Positions 26,531-35,233 of a stretch of DNA of 46,668 nt are shown piece by piece. The notes below the pieces were generated by a model. It saw nothing but the letters and a program-made list of their open reading frames with translations, did no database searches and was not told where the DNA came from. This stretch comes from Lachnospiraceae bacterium (lineage in GTDB: Bacteria > Bacillota > Clostridia > Lachnospirales > Lachnospiraceae), in the NCBI GenBank assembly GCA_017550165.1, contig JAFZQH010000035.1, positions 1-46,668 of the forward strand. Reading direction: 5' to 3'. The translations under genes and the position numbers were made by a program. Each line of letters begins with the position of its first letter. Position 1 is the stretch's first letter.

Positions 26531-27180
26531 TAATCCTCTTTCTCCGTATCTACTTTGATGTCCTTCCTGCAGATATTCAGGTATGCCTTGACCATGGCTA
26601 TACATGTCTCGTAGCTCATGGATTCCGTGTTAAGGCACATATCGTAGTTAGATGCATCATTCCACTTACGGCCTGTATAATACTCGTAATAAAATGCTCT
26701 TTCTTTATCCGTCTTCTGGATCTTCTTTATTATCTCCTCTTCGCTCATACCGTAGAGTTCTTTGGTCCTCTTGATACAGCAATCCATAGGAGCATAGAAG
26801 TAGAGCCTGATAACATTATCATAATCCTTCAGGATAAAGTCAGCACATCTTCCTATTATGATACATGAAGTGGTCTCCGCCAGCTGCTTGATAACCTTAG
26901 CCTGATAATTAAAGAGGTTCTCAGGAGAAGTAAAGTCGGAGCTGCTGGGAGGCGCTATCTTGCCACTGTAGCCTCCTTTGAAGATCCTGAAAAATGAATT
27001 CCCCGGAACCTTCTCATCCGACTCTCCGAAGAGGGACTCACTTATCCCGCTCTCTTCAGAAGCCAGTTTGATAAGCTCCATATCATAGCAGTCGATACCC
27101 AGTTCCTGGGCCAGAAGCTTACCCATGGTCCTTCCGCCGCTTCCGTAGCTTCTTCCGATGGTAATAACGAAATTATTCAT
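26530..27180 (-). CDS. Cytidylate-kinase-like family protein
   Basis: A 216-residue P-loop protein of the cytidylate kinase-like (Cytidylate_kin2) family. It starts with ITIGRSYGSGGRTMGKLLA, a P-loop variant with GSGG in place of GxGKS/T, and has YDMELIKLASEESG, IIIGRCADFIL and the later RLYFYAPMDCCIKRTKE. True cytidylate kinase is normally a separate gene with GPxGAGKST, so the substrate here is uncertain. It starts 11 bp after livF and its stop overlaps the DUF1653 start, so it belongs to the tail of the liv operon. Confidence 0.85.
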   Translation of the reverse strand: MNNFVITIGRSYGSGGRTMGKLLAQELGIDCYDMELIKLASEESGISESLFGESDEKVPGNSFFRIFKGGYSGKIAPPSSSDFTSPENLFNYQAKVIKQLAETTSCIIIGRCADFILKDYDNVIRLYFYAPMDCCIKRTKELYGMSEEEIIKKIQKTDKERAFYYEYYTGRKWNDASNYDMCLNTESMSYETCIAMVKAYLNICRKDIKVDTEKED

Positions 27181-27191
27181 TACAGCCTCAC

Positions 27192-27902
27192 CTACTCTCC
27201 CAAATAAGCCTTCTTAACGGTTTCATTATTCATAAGCTCTGTCGCATCGCCGTCCAGGACTATGTTGCCGGTCTCAAGAACGTAAGCACGATCCGCAATT
27301 CCCAGAGCCTTCTTTGCATTCTGCTCGACAAGAAGTACTGTTGTACCGCTTGCGGATATCTCTTCGATTATCTTAAATATCTCTTCAACGAATATGGGAG
27401 ACAGGCCCATGGAGGGCTCGTCCATGAGGACTATCTTGGGATGGGACATCAGAGCCCTCCCCATAGCCAGCATCTGCTGCTCACCACCCGAAAGGGTTCC
27501 TGCCAGCTGAGTCTTTCTCTCTTCAAGTCTGGGGAATTTGGAATAGACCATAGCCAGGCTTTCTTCTATCTCCGCCTTGTCTTTCCTGGTATAGGCCCCC
27601 ATCTTCAGATTCTCGAATACGGAAAGCTGGGAGAATACACGTCTTCCTTCAGGCACGTGGGCCATACCCATGGAAACTATCTTATGGGCGGGTGTCTTGG
27701 TAATGTCCTTTCCGTCAAAGGAAATGGTACCCTTCTTCGGCTGAAGCAGCCCTGTAATTGTGTGAAGAATGGTGGTCTTACCGGCACCGTTGGCACCAAT
27801 AAGGGCTATTACCTCTCCCTCATTGACATCGAAGGAAATGCCCTTAATGGCCTTGATCACACCGTAATATACTTCTATATCTCTTATCTCAAGCATTGCC
27901 AT
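27192..27902 (-). CDS. livF: Branched-chain amino acid ABC transporter ATPase LivF
   Basis: A 236-residue ATPase. Walker A is GANGAGKTT, the signature LSGGEQQML and Walker B VLMDEPSMGLSP. The VEQNAKKAL and YVLETGNIVLDG segments distinguish LivF from LivG. It powers uptake of leucine, isoleucine and valine (or related amides) through LivHM. It starts 12 bp after livG. Confidence 0.95.
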   Translation of the reverse strand: MAMLEIRDIEVYYGVIKAIKGISFDVNEGEVIALIGANGAGKTTILHTITGLLQPKKGTISFDGKDITKTPAHKIVSMGMAHVPEGRRVFSQLSVFENLKMGAYTRKDKAEIEESLAMVYSKFPRLEERKTQLAGTLSGGEQQMLAMGRALMSHPKIVLMDEPSMGLSPIFVEEIFKIIEEISASGTTVLLVEQNAKKALGIADRAYVLETGNIVLDGDATELMNNETVKKAYLGE

Positions 27903-27914
27903 GGGATCTTCCTC

Positions 27915-28673
27915 CTAATCACCGAGATAGGCCTTGATAACTTCCGGATTGTTAAGCACCTCGCCGGTAGGACCCTGACAAAGCACCTGCCCGAAATTAA
28001 GCACACTAAGTCGCTCACATATACCGGATACAAGTCTCATATCGTGTTCTATAAGTAAAATGGTCATATCAAATTCATCACGGACGAACTTAATGGTCTC
28101 CATAAGTTCCTTGGTCTCATTGGGGTTCATTCCCGCAGCCGGTTCATCAAGGAGCAGGAGCTTAGGTGACGTAGCCAGCGCTCTCGCCATCTCCAGCTTT
28201 CTCTGCTTACCATAGGGAAGGTTGGACGCTTTATAATCCTTCTCCCCATCCAGGTCAAAAACCTTCAGCAAGGACAGGGCCTTCTCATCCATAAGCCTCT
28301 CATCCTTGAAATATCCGGGCAACCGGAATATACCCACAGCCGTGGAATAAGCAAACTCGTTATGAAGTCCCGTCTTGACATTATCAAGAACAGAAAGATT
28401 CTTAAAAAGCCTGATGTTCTGGAAGGTTCTTGCTATACCGGCCTTATTGATCTCAACGGTATTCTTCCCGGTAATATTCTCTCCGTCCAGCATGATTATA
28501 CCGTCAGAGGGCTTATATACACCGGTCATAAGATTAAAGACGGTAGTCTTGCCTGCGCCGTTAGGCCCGATGAGTCCGTATAGCTCACCTTTTTCTATAG
28601 AAAGATTAAAATTATCAACTGCCCGAAGGCCTCCAAAGGAGATACCCAGGTTCTTAATATCAAGTATTGCCAT
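27915..28673 (-). CDS. livG: Branched-chain amino acid ABC transporter ATPase LivG
   Basis: A 252-residue ATPase. Walker A is GPNGAGKTT, followed by FNLMTGVYKPSDG, the characteristic GIARTFQNIRLF, and Walker B LLLDEPAAGMNP with IEHDMRLV. The unusual signature region NLPYGKQRKLEMARAL is normal for LivG. It overlaps no gene but lies 2 bp from livM. Confidence 0.95.
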   Translation of the reverse strand: MAILDIKNLGISFGGLRAVDNFNLSIEKGELYGLIGPNGAGKTTVFNLMTGVYKPSDGIIMLDGENITGKNTVEINKAGIARTFQNIRLFKNLSVLDNVKTGLHNEFAYSTAVGIFRLPGYFKDERLMDEKALSLLKVFDLDGEKDYKASNLPYGKQRKLEMARALATSPKLLLLDEPAAGMNPNETKELMETIKFVRDEFDMTILLIEHDMRLVSGICERLSVLNFGQVLCQGPTGEVLNNPEVIKAYLGD

Positions 28674-28675
28674 AC

Positions 28676-29800
28676 CTAGACCCCCTTCTTCCCGGCACCT
28701 TCAACATGGTGCGCTCTCTGTGTTCCGGCAGTCTCTGAAAGATCCGGCCCGTTTTTATGCAGAAGTCTTCCGATACCGTATTTCTCACGGAAGTTGATAC
28801 CTGCCGGTGATGAGTTAAAGAGCATCAGCGCTATAAGAAGTATAGCATATATAAGCATCCTGTAATCATTAACCGCACGAAGAAGTTCCGGAAGCAGGGT
28901 AAGGATAATGGCTGCGATAATGGAACCTCTGATGTTGCCTATCCCGCCCAGTACAACGAATACAAGTATCATAATGGACATATTGTATCCGAAGTTCTTG
29001 GATGTAGCCGCAAGGGTGGATAGGTTGTGGGAATACAGGGCCCCTGCCACTCCCGCCAACATAGCGGATATGGAGAAGGCCAGCATCTTATACTTTGTAA
29101 GATCTATACCGATGGACTCGGCAGCTATACTGTTATCCCTGATAGCCATAATAGCTCTCCCCGATCTGGAATTGATCAGGTTAAGCACTATAAATAACGT
29201 AATAAGCAGGAGAATAACTCCGATGGTAAAATTGGAACTATGGGGGGTTCCCGTGATACCGGTGGCTCCGTTAATGATGATCTTGCCATCGGACTCCATA
29301 TTCAGATCCGACGCCTTGGTTATACAGAAATGAATGCCCTTGGAGTCAACGCCCAGATATATAACATTCATTACGTTCTTTATTATCTCTCCGAAAGCCA
29401 GGGTAACAATGGCGAGGTAATCGCCCTTAAGCCGCAGGACAGGGATACCTATAAGGATTCCCACTATGCCTGCACATACCGCAGCAATGATTATGGCAAT
29501 GATAAACCTTAAAAGATCATTCTCTATGGATGTGGCATTGATCTTTGAAAATGCAGCACTGACAAAGGCTCCCACACACATGAATCCCGCATGTCCAAGG
29601 CTCAATTCTCCCAGGATGCCCACGGTCAGGTTAAGGGAAACAGCCAGAATGGAGTACGCACACAGGGGAACCAGCAGGCCCTGGATAAGATTGGTCACGC
29701 TGCCGGTACTTACAAGAGTCTGCATGACTATATATGCCACAATGACCATGGCATAGGTTATGATATTGCTTCTGGTGGATTTCTTCATATTCTTAAGCAT
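28676..29800 (-). CDS. livM: Branched-chain amino acid ABC transporter permease LivM
   Basis: A 374-residue permease with about nine to ten hydrophobic segments. Family marks are LSLGHAGFMCVGAF, LRLKGDYLAIVTLAFGEI and the cytoplasmic EAA-like RAIMAIRDNSIAAESIGIDL. The C-terminal tail of about 40 residues after the last membrane segment is charged and not conserved. It pairs with LivH in the membrane. Confidence 0.94.
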   Translation of the reverse strand: MLKNMKKSTRSNIITYAMVIVAYIVMQTLVSTGSVTNLIQGLLVPLCAYSILAVSLNLTVGILGELSLGHAGFMCVGAFVSAAFSKINATSIENDLLRFIIAIIIAAVCAGIVGILIGIPVLRLKGDYLAIVTLAFGEIIKNVMNVIYLGVDSKGIHFCITKASDLNMESDGKIIINGATGITGTPHSSNFTIGVILLLITLFIVLNLINSRSGRAIMAIRDNSIAAESIGIDLTKYKMLAFSISAMLAGVAGALYSHNLSTLAATSKNFGYNMSIMILVFVVLGGIGNIRGSIIAAIILTLLPELLRAVNDYRMLIYAILLIALMLFNSSPAGINFREKYGIGRLLHKNGPDLSETAGTQRAHHVEGAGKKGV

Positions 29801-29808
29801 ACTTCCAC

Positions 29809-30690
29809 CTACACTTTCTCATTAATGGGCTTGCCCAGGATTCCCGTGGGCTTAACCAAAAGAACGATGATAAGCACCGCAAACACGATGGCATCGGCCA
29901 GCTGTGAAGAAATATAAGCCTTACCCAGTATCTCTATGATACCAAGGAGCAGTCCACCGATCATAGCACCGGGAATGGATCCGATACCGCCGAATACCGC
30001 TGCGGTAAATGCCTTGATACCGGGCATGGAACCTGTATAGGGCGTAAGTGTCGGGTATGCTGAACACAGCAATACTCCTGCAATGGCTGCTAACGCTGAA
30101 CCTATGGCAAATGTCATGGATATCGTCCCGTTAACATTGATACCCATAAGCTGGGCGGCGCCCCGGTCTTCGGAAACAGCCTTCATAGCGCAGCCTGCCT
30201 TGGTCTTATTGACAAAGAGGGTAAGCGCCACCATGATAATGACTCCGGTGATGATGGCCACTATGGATACTCCGGTGATAACCAGCTGCCCATCCGCAAG
30301 AACAAGGGGTTCAAAGGGAACCACCGACTTAAAGGACTTGGGGTTGGCACCGAATACTAGAAGCGCGATATTCTGAAGCAGATAGCTGACTCCGATGGCA
30401 GTTATAAGTACTGCCAAAGGGGTAGCATTACGCAGGGGGCTGTATGCCACCTTCTCTATGGTCATTCCCAGAACAGTACAGATAGCCATAGCTATGACAA
30501 TACCCAGTATAGTGGGGAATCCCATGGTGCTGACTGTGATAAACACCACGTAACTTCCTATCATAATAACATCGCCATGGGCGAAATTAAGCATCTTGGC
30601 GATTCCATATACCATGGTATAACCCAGCGCGATAATGGCATATATACTACCTAGACTGATCCCGTTGATCAAGTGGGTTAAAAAATCCAT
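29809..30690 (-). CDS. livH: Branched-chain amino acid ABC transporter permease LivH
   Basis: A 293-residue permease with about eight hydrophobic segments. It has GSIYAIIALGYTMVYGIAKMLNFAHGD at the start (read in parts), the EAA-like AVSEDRGAAQLMGINV and the ending AVLIIVLLVKPTGILGKP. It begins the livHMGF gene run, downstream of a terminator that separates it from livJ. Confidence 0.95.
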   Translation of the reverse strand: MDFLTHLINGISLGSIYAIIALGYTMVYGIAKMLNFAHGDVIMIGSYVVFITVSTMGFPTILGIVIAMAICTVLGMTIEKVAYSPLRNATPLAVLITAIGVSYLLQNIALLVFGANPKSFKSVVPFEPLVLADGQLVITGVSIVAIITGVIIMVALTLFVNKTKAGCAMKAVSEDRGAAQLMGINVNGTISMTFAIGSALAAIAGVLLCSAYPTLTPYTGSMPGIKAFTAAVFGGIGSIPGAMIGGLLLGIIEILGKAYISSQLADAIVFAVLIIVLLVKPTGILGKPINEKV

Positions 30691-30784
30691 ACGAACACTC
30701 CCTCAAATTATTAAATATATTCTAAAATTAAACAGATTTACACAAGTAAACATTATAGCACTACGTTTTGTTATTTTCAACTGA

Positions 30785-30824
30785 AACAAAAAAAGGAGAC
30801 CGCTTTCTTTAAACGGTCTCCTTT
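30785..30824 (-). terminator. Terminator between livJ and livHMGF
   Basis: AAAGGAGACCG pairs perfectly with CGGTCTCCTTT (30814-30824 with 30792-30802), followed by TTTTG on the minus strand. It lies 34 bp after the livJ stop codon. Together with the 95 bp to livH it probably leaves livJ more abundant than the permease genes, as is common for binding proteins. The rest of the gap (30691-30784) is AT-rich without a clear promoter. Confidence 0.88.
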
Positions 30825-30858
30825 GACTTTATCTTCTGTTATCGGTAACGATCCGAAA

Positions 30859-32076
30859 TTAATCCATAGCGGTGTATGCACCGTTCTTGATAACCATTGC
30901 CTTGGGATCTTTGTTAACTGCTCCGTCAGCGCTCCACTTCATTCCGGTACCTGTAAGTCCGTCAAATGAAAGTCCTGTGATAGCTTCCTTTAAGAGCTTG
31001 CAGATCTCATCTGTCTTCATTCCGGCTTTAACACCTGACTTCTCAGCTGCTTCCTTGATGATGTAGATAGCATCATAAGCATCTGCTGCGAACTGGATAG
31101 GTGTAACATTGTTGTATGCCTTCTTGTATGCTGCTACGAACTTCTGTGTCTTCTCATCCTGTGCATCGGCAACGAAAGGTGTAAGAAGAACTACGTTCTC
31201 AGCCAGCTTTGTATCAAAGTTCTCAACTCCGAGGATTCCGTCCATACCGTCTACTCCGAAGAATGTAGGTGTGAACTTGATCTCGTTAGCCTGCTTTAAT
31301 ACTACTGCAGCTACTTCATAATAGAAGGGGCAGAATACAAGATCAGCTCCTGCTGATTTGAACTTATTAAGCTGTGCGGAGAAGTCTGTCTTGGACTCAT
31401 CAGTAAATGCTTCCTCAGCAACTACCGTATATGTGCCTGACTGATTCTTGGATTCTTCCATGAACTTCTCATAGATACCCTTTGAATATACATCTGAAGA
31501 GTTGTATAATACTGCAACCTTGGTAGCGAGCTTCTTGGTTCCGATATACTTTGCTGAAGCAATACCCTGGTTAGGATCTGTGAAGCATACCTGGAATACG
31601 TTGTCCTTAGCGATAACATCCTGTGATGAAGCTGAAGGAGTCAACTGGAACATCTGGTCAGCTGATGTCTTCTCGGTAACAGCTATACAGGGTGTAGTTG
31701 TAACTGTTCCCATAAGGATCTGCATACCCCAGTCCTTAAGTGTATTGTAAGCATTAACGGATTTCTCTGCATCATGCTCATCATCTTCAAACTTAAACTC
31801 TATCTTGGATCCGCCGATACCACCTGCTGCGTTGATCTCATCAACTGCAAGCTGAGCACCGTTCTTAACGGCCTCTCCGTAAAGGGCTGCTGCACCGGTT
31901 ACAGGTCCGATGCTTCCGATCTTAATGGTGGAGCCACCTGCTGCTGCGCCTGAACCTGCTGCTGCACTTGATCCTGCTGCTGCACTTGAGCCTGATCCTC
32001 CTGATCCGCCGCATCCTGAGATGGCGCTTACGACTAAAAGTCCTGCCATAACGAGACTAACAATTTTCTTCTTCAT
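30859..32076 (-). CDS. livJ: Branched-chain amino acid ABC transporter substrate-binding lipoprotein
   Basis: A 405-residue lipoprotein. The N-terminal signal ends in the lipobox SAISGC with Cys 22, followed by a low-complexity Gly/Ser/Ala tether (about residues 23-52). The mature protein is a type I periplasmic binding fold (GSIGPVTGAAALYGEAVKNGAQLAVDEINA at its start). The frame opens upstream to 32139, but AAAGGAGG before ATG 32076 fixes the start. It binds branched-chain or related amino acids outside the membrane for LivHMGF. Confidence 0.93.
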   Translation of the reverse strand: MKKKIVSLVMAGLLVVSAISGCGGSGGSGSSAAAGSSAAAGSGAAAGGSTIKIGSIGPVTGAAALYGEAVKNGAQLAVDEINAAGGIGGSKIEFKFEDDEHDAEKSVNAYNTLKDWGMQILMGTVTTTPCIAVTEKTSADQMFQLTPSASSQDVIAKDNVFQVCFTDPNQGIASAKYIGTKKLATKVAVLYNSSDVYSKGIYEKFMEESKNQSGTYTVVAEEAFTDESKTDFSAQLNKFKSAGADLVFCPFYYEVAAVVLKQANEIKFTPTFFGVDGMDGILGVENFDTKLAENVVLLTPFVADAQDEKTQKFVAAYKKAYNNVTPIQFAADAYDAIYIIKEAAEKSGVKAGMKTDEICKLLKEAITGLSFDGLTGTGMKWSADGAVNKDPKAMVIKNGAYTAMD

Positions 32077-32104
32077 TATATTTCCTCCTTTAATTACGTT
32101 CTCT

Positions 32105-32150
32105 CTCGCAGTACCTTGAACACATGCGTAATCTCGCACTCTTGTTCAAT
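32105..32150 (-). promoter_or_regulatory. 5'-UTR hairpin of livJ
   Basis: In the transcript TTGAAC pairs with GTTCAA, enclosing GTGCG/CGCAT around AGATTA, about 45 nt before the ribosome binding site. It lacks a T-run. It could be an operator or an mRNA-stabilising stem. Confidence 0.4.
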
Positions 32151-32159
32151 TTGTTGTCT

Positions 32160-32188
32160 AGTCTACTATTATTAAAAGAGCATGTCAA
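32160..32188 (-). promoter_or_regulatory. Promoter of livJ
   Basis: A perfect TTGACA (32183-32188), exactly 17 bp, then TAGACT (32160-32165) on the minus strand. The -35 lies over the stop codon of the upstream coiled-coil gene. The 5'-UTR would be about 75 nt. Confidence 0.78.
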
Positions 32189-33126
32189 CTGCTTTTGAAA
32201 AATCGCCCTAAAAATGTACCCTTGATATCAACGTCTTCATTAAGAGGCGGTTTCTCCCGGTCTTCCTTCCATTTGAAGTATTCATCATCAAGGTTAAAGT
32301 CTGCTGCGGAATACTCTCCGTCTTTCTTAGGAGGAAGGTCAAGCTGCTCATCCAGGAGCCTCTCTCTTTCGCTTCGGTCTTCGGCTTTTCTGCTCTCATC
32401 CATCCGGGTACTGCTCTCGGCATTCTGCATCTTTTCTTCCTCAAGAGCCTTCTTAAATGCAGGATGATCGGTATTGACATTGACCACCACTTCCGAGTTG
32501 CTCATGCGGCGCTCATAATCGTCGATCTCAACCTTGATAGTTCCGCCATCTCTGGACTCTTCTGCTTTCATGGACAGCCTGGACTTGGTATCATCTTGTA
32601 TCTCACCGTCCACCACCTTATTATAACGCTCTCTCTCCTTCTCGCGGCGCTTCTTCTCATCAATGATAATGTTCAGATACTCATTGCCTGAGGAGAGGTC
32701 TGCAAGCTGCATATGAAGTTCATCCCTGTTCTTACCGATCAGCTCAACCTGACTGTCGATCTTTTTGAGCATCGCTTCATATTCTTTCATTACGTTCTTT
32801 CTGGATTTGTTCACCGTATCCCGCAGCTCATTCAAAGCATCGTCGGAATAAATGATAGAAGCAGCATATATCTCCTCGGCGCTCTTGGATGCATCATCAA
32901 TGATCTTCTGGGCATCCTTCTGAACTCTCTGGATGGCCCGCTCCTTGCTCAGTTCATTGACCTCGTAAGCATCCATGATCTCAAGAAGAGCATAATTAAG
33001 TCTTTCAAGAAGCATAAATACTTCTTTTTTATTAACGATGACCTCAGATCCGGATTCATTCGCCGATGGGCATCCGGATAAAAGCACATGGATCTCTTTT
33101 AATATCTTCTCAATCTTATCGGGCAT
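32185..33126 (-). CDS. Coiled-coil, DivIVA-like protein of unknown function
   Basis: A 313-residue soluble protein. It starts with an amphipathic helix (PDKIEKILKEIHVLL), then a long charged helical part (about 40-170, including KDAQKIIDDASKSAEEIYAAS) resembling DivIVA or ATP-synthase-b-like coiled coils. After a break come acidic, disordered stretches and a C-terminal GTFLGRFFKSS. No enzyme motif is seen. A GTG at 33135 lies in the GAGGTGA ribosome binding site, so ATG 33126 is used. It is the last gene after ftsE-ftsX-S41 peptidase, so a role in division or envelope growth is suggested, not shown. Confidence 0.7.
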   Translation of the reverse strand: MPDKIEKILKEIHVLLSGCPSANESGSEVIVNKKEVFMLLERLNYALLEIMDAYEVNELSKERAIQRVQKDAQKIIDDASKSAEEIYAASIIYSDDALNELRDTVNKSRKNVMKEYEAMLKKIDSQVELIGKNRDELHMQLADLSSGNEYLNIIIDEKKRREKERERYNKVVDGEIQDDTKSRLSMKAEESRDGGTIKVEIDDYERRMSNSEVVVNVNTDHPAFKKALEEEKMQNAESSTRMDESRKAEDRSERERLLDEQLDLPPKKDGEYSAADFNLDDEYFKWKEDREKPPLNEDVDIKGTFLGRFFKSS

Positions 33127-33137
33127 GATACTCACCT

Positions 33138-34319
33138 CTACTGTATCTTAGACTTAATGACCTCAACAGCCTTTTCTTTTTGAAGATCCTTATCTTCGGT
33201 ATTCTCAACCTCTATATCCGGCTTGATCCCATTCTTGTGGATATCGCGGCCGCTCGGAGTGTAGTACTTGGCTATGGTAAGCTTAACCGCAGAACCATCT
33301 CCCACCGGATAGGTCCCCTGTACTATCCCTTTGCCGTAACTGGTGGTACCCACTACGGTAGCGTATCCGTTATCCTGCATGGCCCCTGCGAATATCTCCG
33401 TAGCGCTGGCAGATGAACCATTGATAAGAAGCACGCAGGGAATATCAAGCACTCCCCCTTCTCCCGACCCATAGGTCTGACGATTCTTATCCCTATCCTC
33501 CAATATTAAGGTATTGCACTCAGGCAGGAGATAATCCAGCATGTTGAGAGTAGTATGAACAAGACCACCCGGATTGCCCCGGAGATCAAATATCACACCC
33601 TTCATTCCCAGCGACTTCATCTCTTCATACTTTTCTTTGAACTGCTCTTCGGTGAGAGCGTGAAAGTTCCTTATGGTAATGTACCCTATATCCCCCTCCA
33701 GCATGGAACCTGAAACAGTGGGGATAACGATCTTCTCAAGGGCAACATCCATCTTTATTGTCTCATTGGATGAGGGCCTGTACAATGTAAGGGATACCTG
33801 ATCCTTATCGCTGGTCCTGATATATGTAGACAAGGCTGAAGCAGTCTTGTCAGTGTAGTCAGTCCCGTCTGCCTCGGTAATGATATCCTTGGCCTTGATA
33901 CCGGCACGCTCTGCGGGGGTTCCCTCATATACCGACTGGATCTCCACACCCTTGCCGGTCTTGTTGGACATTGTAACGCCAATGCCCCTGTATTCTCCGT
34001 TATTGGTCTCAGACTGCAATCCGTTCTCCTCGGGAGTCAGATATGCAGCATAATCATCATCCAGGCCGGCAACAAGGCCTTTATATATTCCGGTCTCCAA
34101 CCGGTTGCCGTCTATATCATAGTAGCTGTTATGATCAATGATCCCTTCTATGACTCTGAGCTTATCAAATGCCGAATTATTATCCAGTGAATAATTCGTG
34201 TTGCCGGTACCGTACTTCACAATATCAAGTACTTTAAAAGCTCCGGCTACTATACCGCAAAGAAGGATAACCAGAGCAGCTCCGGTTATCATTCCTTTTA
34301 AAAATCCCTTATTCTTCAT
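33138..34319 (-). CDS. S41 family C-terminal processing peptidase
   Basis: A 393-residue membrane-anchored protease of the CtpA/Prc type, acting outside the membrane. Residues 8-28 form an N-terminal anchor. A PDZ domain covers about 105-190 (GIGVTMSNKTGKGVEIQSV, then GIKAKDIITEADG). The S41 domain has FDLRGNPGG near 245, the nucleophile serine in NGSSASATEIFAGAMQ near 303 and the general-base Lys 330 in TSYGKGIVQ. It lies between ftsX and the coiled-coil gene. Such peptidases often follow ftsEX in Firmicutes, in line with FtsEX-controlled cell-wall remodelling. Confidence 0.93.
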   Translation of the reverse strand: MKNKGFLKGMITGAALVILLCGIVAGAFKVLDIVKYGTGNTNYSLDNNSAFDKLRVIEGIIDHNSYYDIDGNRLETGIYKGLVAGLDDDYAAYLTPEENGLQSETNNGEYRGIGVTMSNKTGKGVEIQSVYEGTPAERAGIKAKDIITEADGTDYTDKTASALSTYIRTSDKDQVSLTLYRPSSNETIKMDVALEKIVIPTVSGSMLEGDIGYITIRNFHALTEEQFKEKYEEMKSLGMKGVIFDLRGNPGGLVHTTLNMLDYLLPECNTLILEDRDKNRQTYGSGEGGVLDIPCVLLINGSSASATEIFAGAMQDNGYATVVGTTSYGKGIVQGTYPVGDGSAVKLTIAKYYTPSGRDIHKNGIKPDIEVENTEDKDLQKEKAVEVIKSKIQ

Positions 34320-34332
34320 ATTACATCAAATC

Positions 34333-35229
34333 CTATACTTTCATGTGCCTTCTGACTGTAAAGAAACTTCCGACAAAACCGATGCCCACCCCAAGCGCAA
34401 GGGAAATGGGAAGAAGGGTCCTGTATACATCCTCGACCGGCATAAACGTCAGCAACTGCTCAAGTATACTGAACCGTCCCAGGATATAGGATACCACATT
34501 CTTATATGCAAAATAGAAGATCACCAGCGGAATAATGGTTCCTATAAGTCCTATAAGGATTCCTTCTATTACAAAAGGCGCGCTGATGAACCCGTCCTTG
34601 GCTCCGATAAGTTTCATGATGGCGATCTCTTCCTGGCGAACGGATATTCCGATGGTAACCGTATTGCTGATAAGGAAAACAGCCGCACACAGGAGAATGA
34701 TTATAATAGCTCCGGATACGTATCCCAGCAGCTTGTTAAAATCAGACAGAGTCTTGGCCGCCACCTCGGATTGTTTGATCTCCCTTACCCCGTCAATGGA
34801 CTTGAGGTATGTAACAAGGGCTCCCTGCATGGAAACATCATTCAGGTATACTTCATAATTTGCGGAATCCGCCAGCGGGTTGTCCTCCAAAAATGCCGAT
34901 GCAAGCTCTGAATTCTCATCACCCAGGTAATCCCTGATGAAATTATGCAGGGCTTCTTCAGCCGATACAAACCTTACCTCGGATACCTCTACTCTCTTCC
35001 TGATCACATCGCCAATCTGGTCTATCTTAGCGTCAGATATTCCCTCATCAAAGAAAACGGTAACAGCCACACTTGACTCGGCTTCCCTCACCATATTCTG
35101 AAAATTGACCAGCACTGAAAAGAAGCAGCTGAACATGAATATGCATGCTGCCATGGTGGCAATAGACGTAAATGAAAACTTTTTGTTTCTTCCTATATTT
35201 TTAAATCCCTGCCTCAGAGAATATAACAA
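34333..35229 (-). CDS. ftsX: Cell division ABC transporter permease FtsX
   Basis: A 298-residue membrane protein with four hydrophobic segments and a large extracellular domain after the first. It has SLRQGFKNIGRNKKFSFTSIATM at the start and the cytoplasmic EIAIMKLIGAKDGFI loop. It works with FtsE to control peptidoglycan hydrolases at division. The start codon is TTG (35229-35227). GGAGG lies 9 nt before it, inside the end of ftsE, so translation is coupled; no ATG fits better. Confidence 0.93.
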   Translation of the reverse strand: MLYSLRQGFKNIGRNKKFSFTSIATMAACIFMFSCFFSVLVNFQNMVREAESSVAVTVFFDEGISDAKIDQIGDVIRKRVEVSEVRFVSAEEALHNFIRDYLGDENSELASAFLEDNPLADSANYEVYLNDVSMQGALVTYLKSIDGVREIKQSEVAAKTLSDFNKLLGYVSGAIIIILLCAAVFLISNTVTIGISVRQEEIAIMKLIGAKDGFISAPFVIEGILIGLIGTIIPLVIFYFAYKNVVSYILGRFSILEQLLTFMPVEDVYRTLLPISLALGVGIGFVGSFFTVRRHMKV

Positions 35230-35233
35230 TGTC

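Noticed and set aside
31925-32010. Repetitive DNA in livJ as a mobile or regulatory repeat
   Set aside because: It encodes the Gly/Ser/Ala tether after the lipobox, common in lipoproteins of this group.
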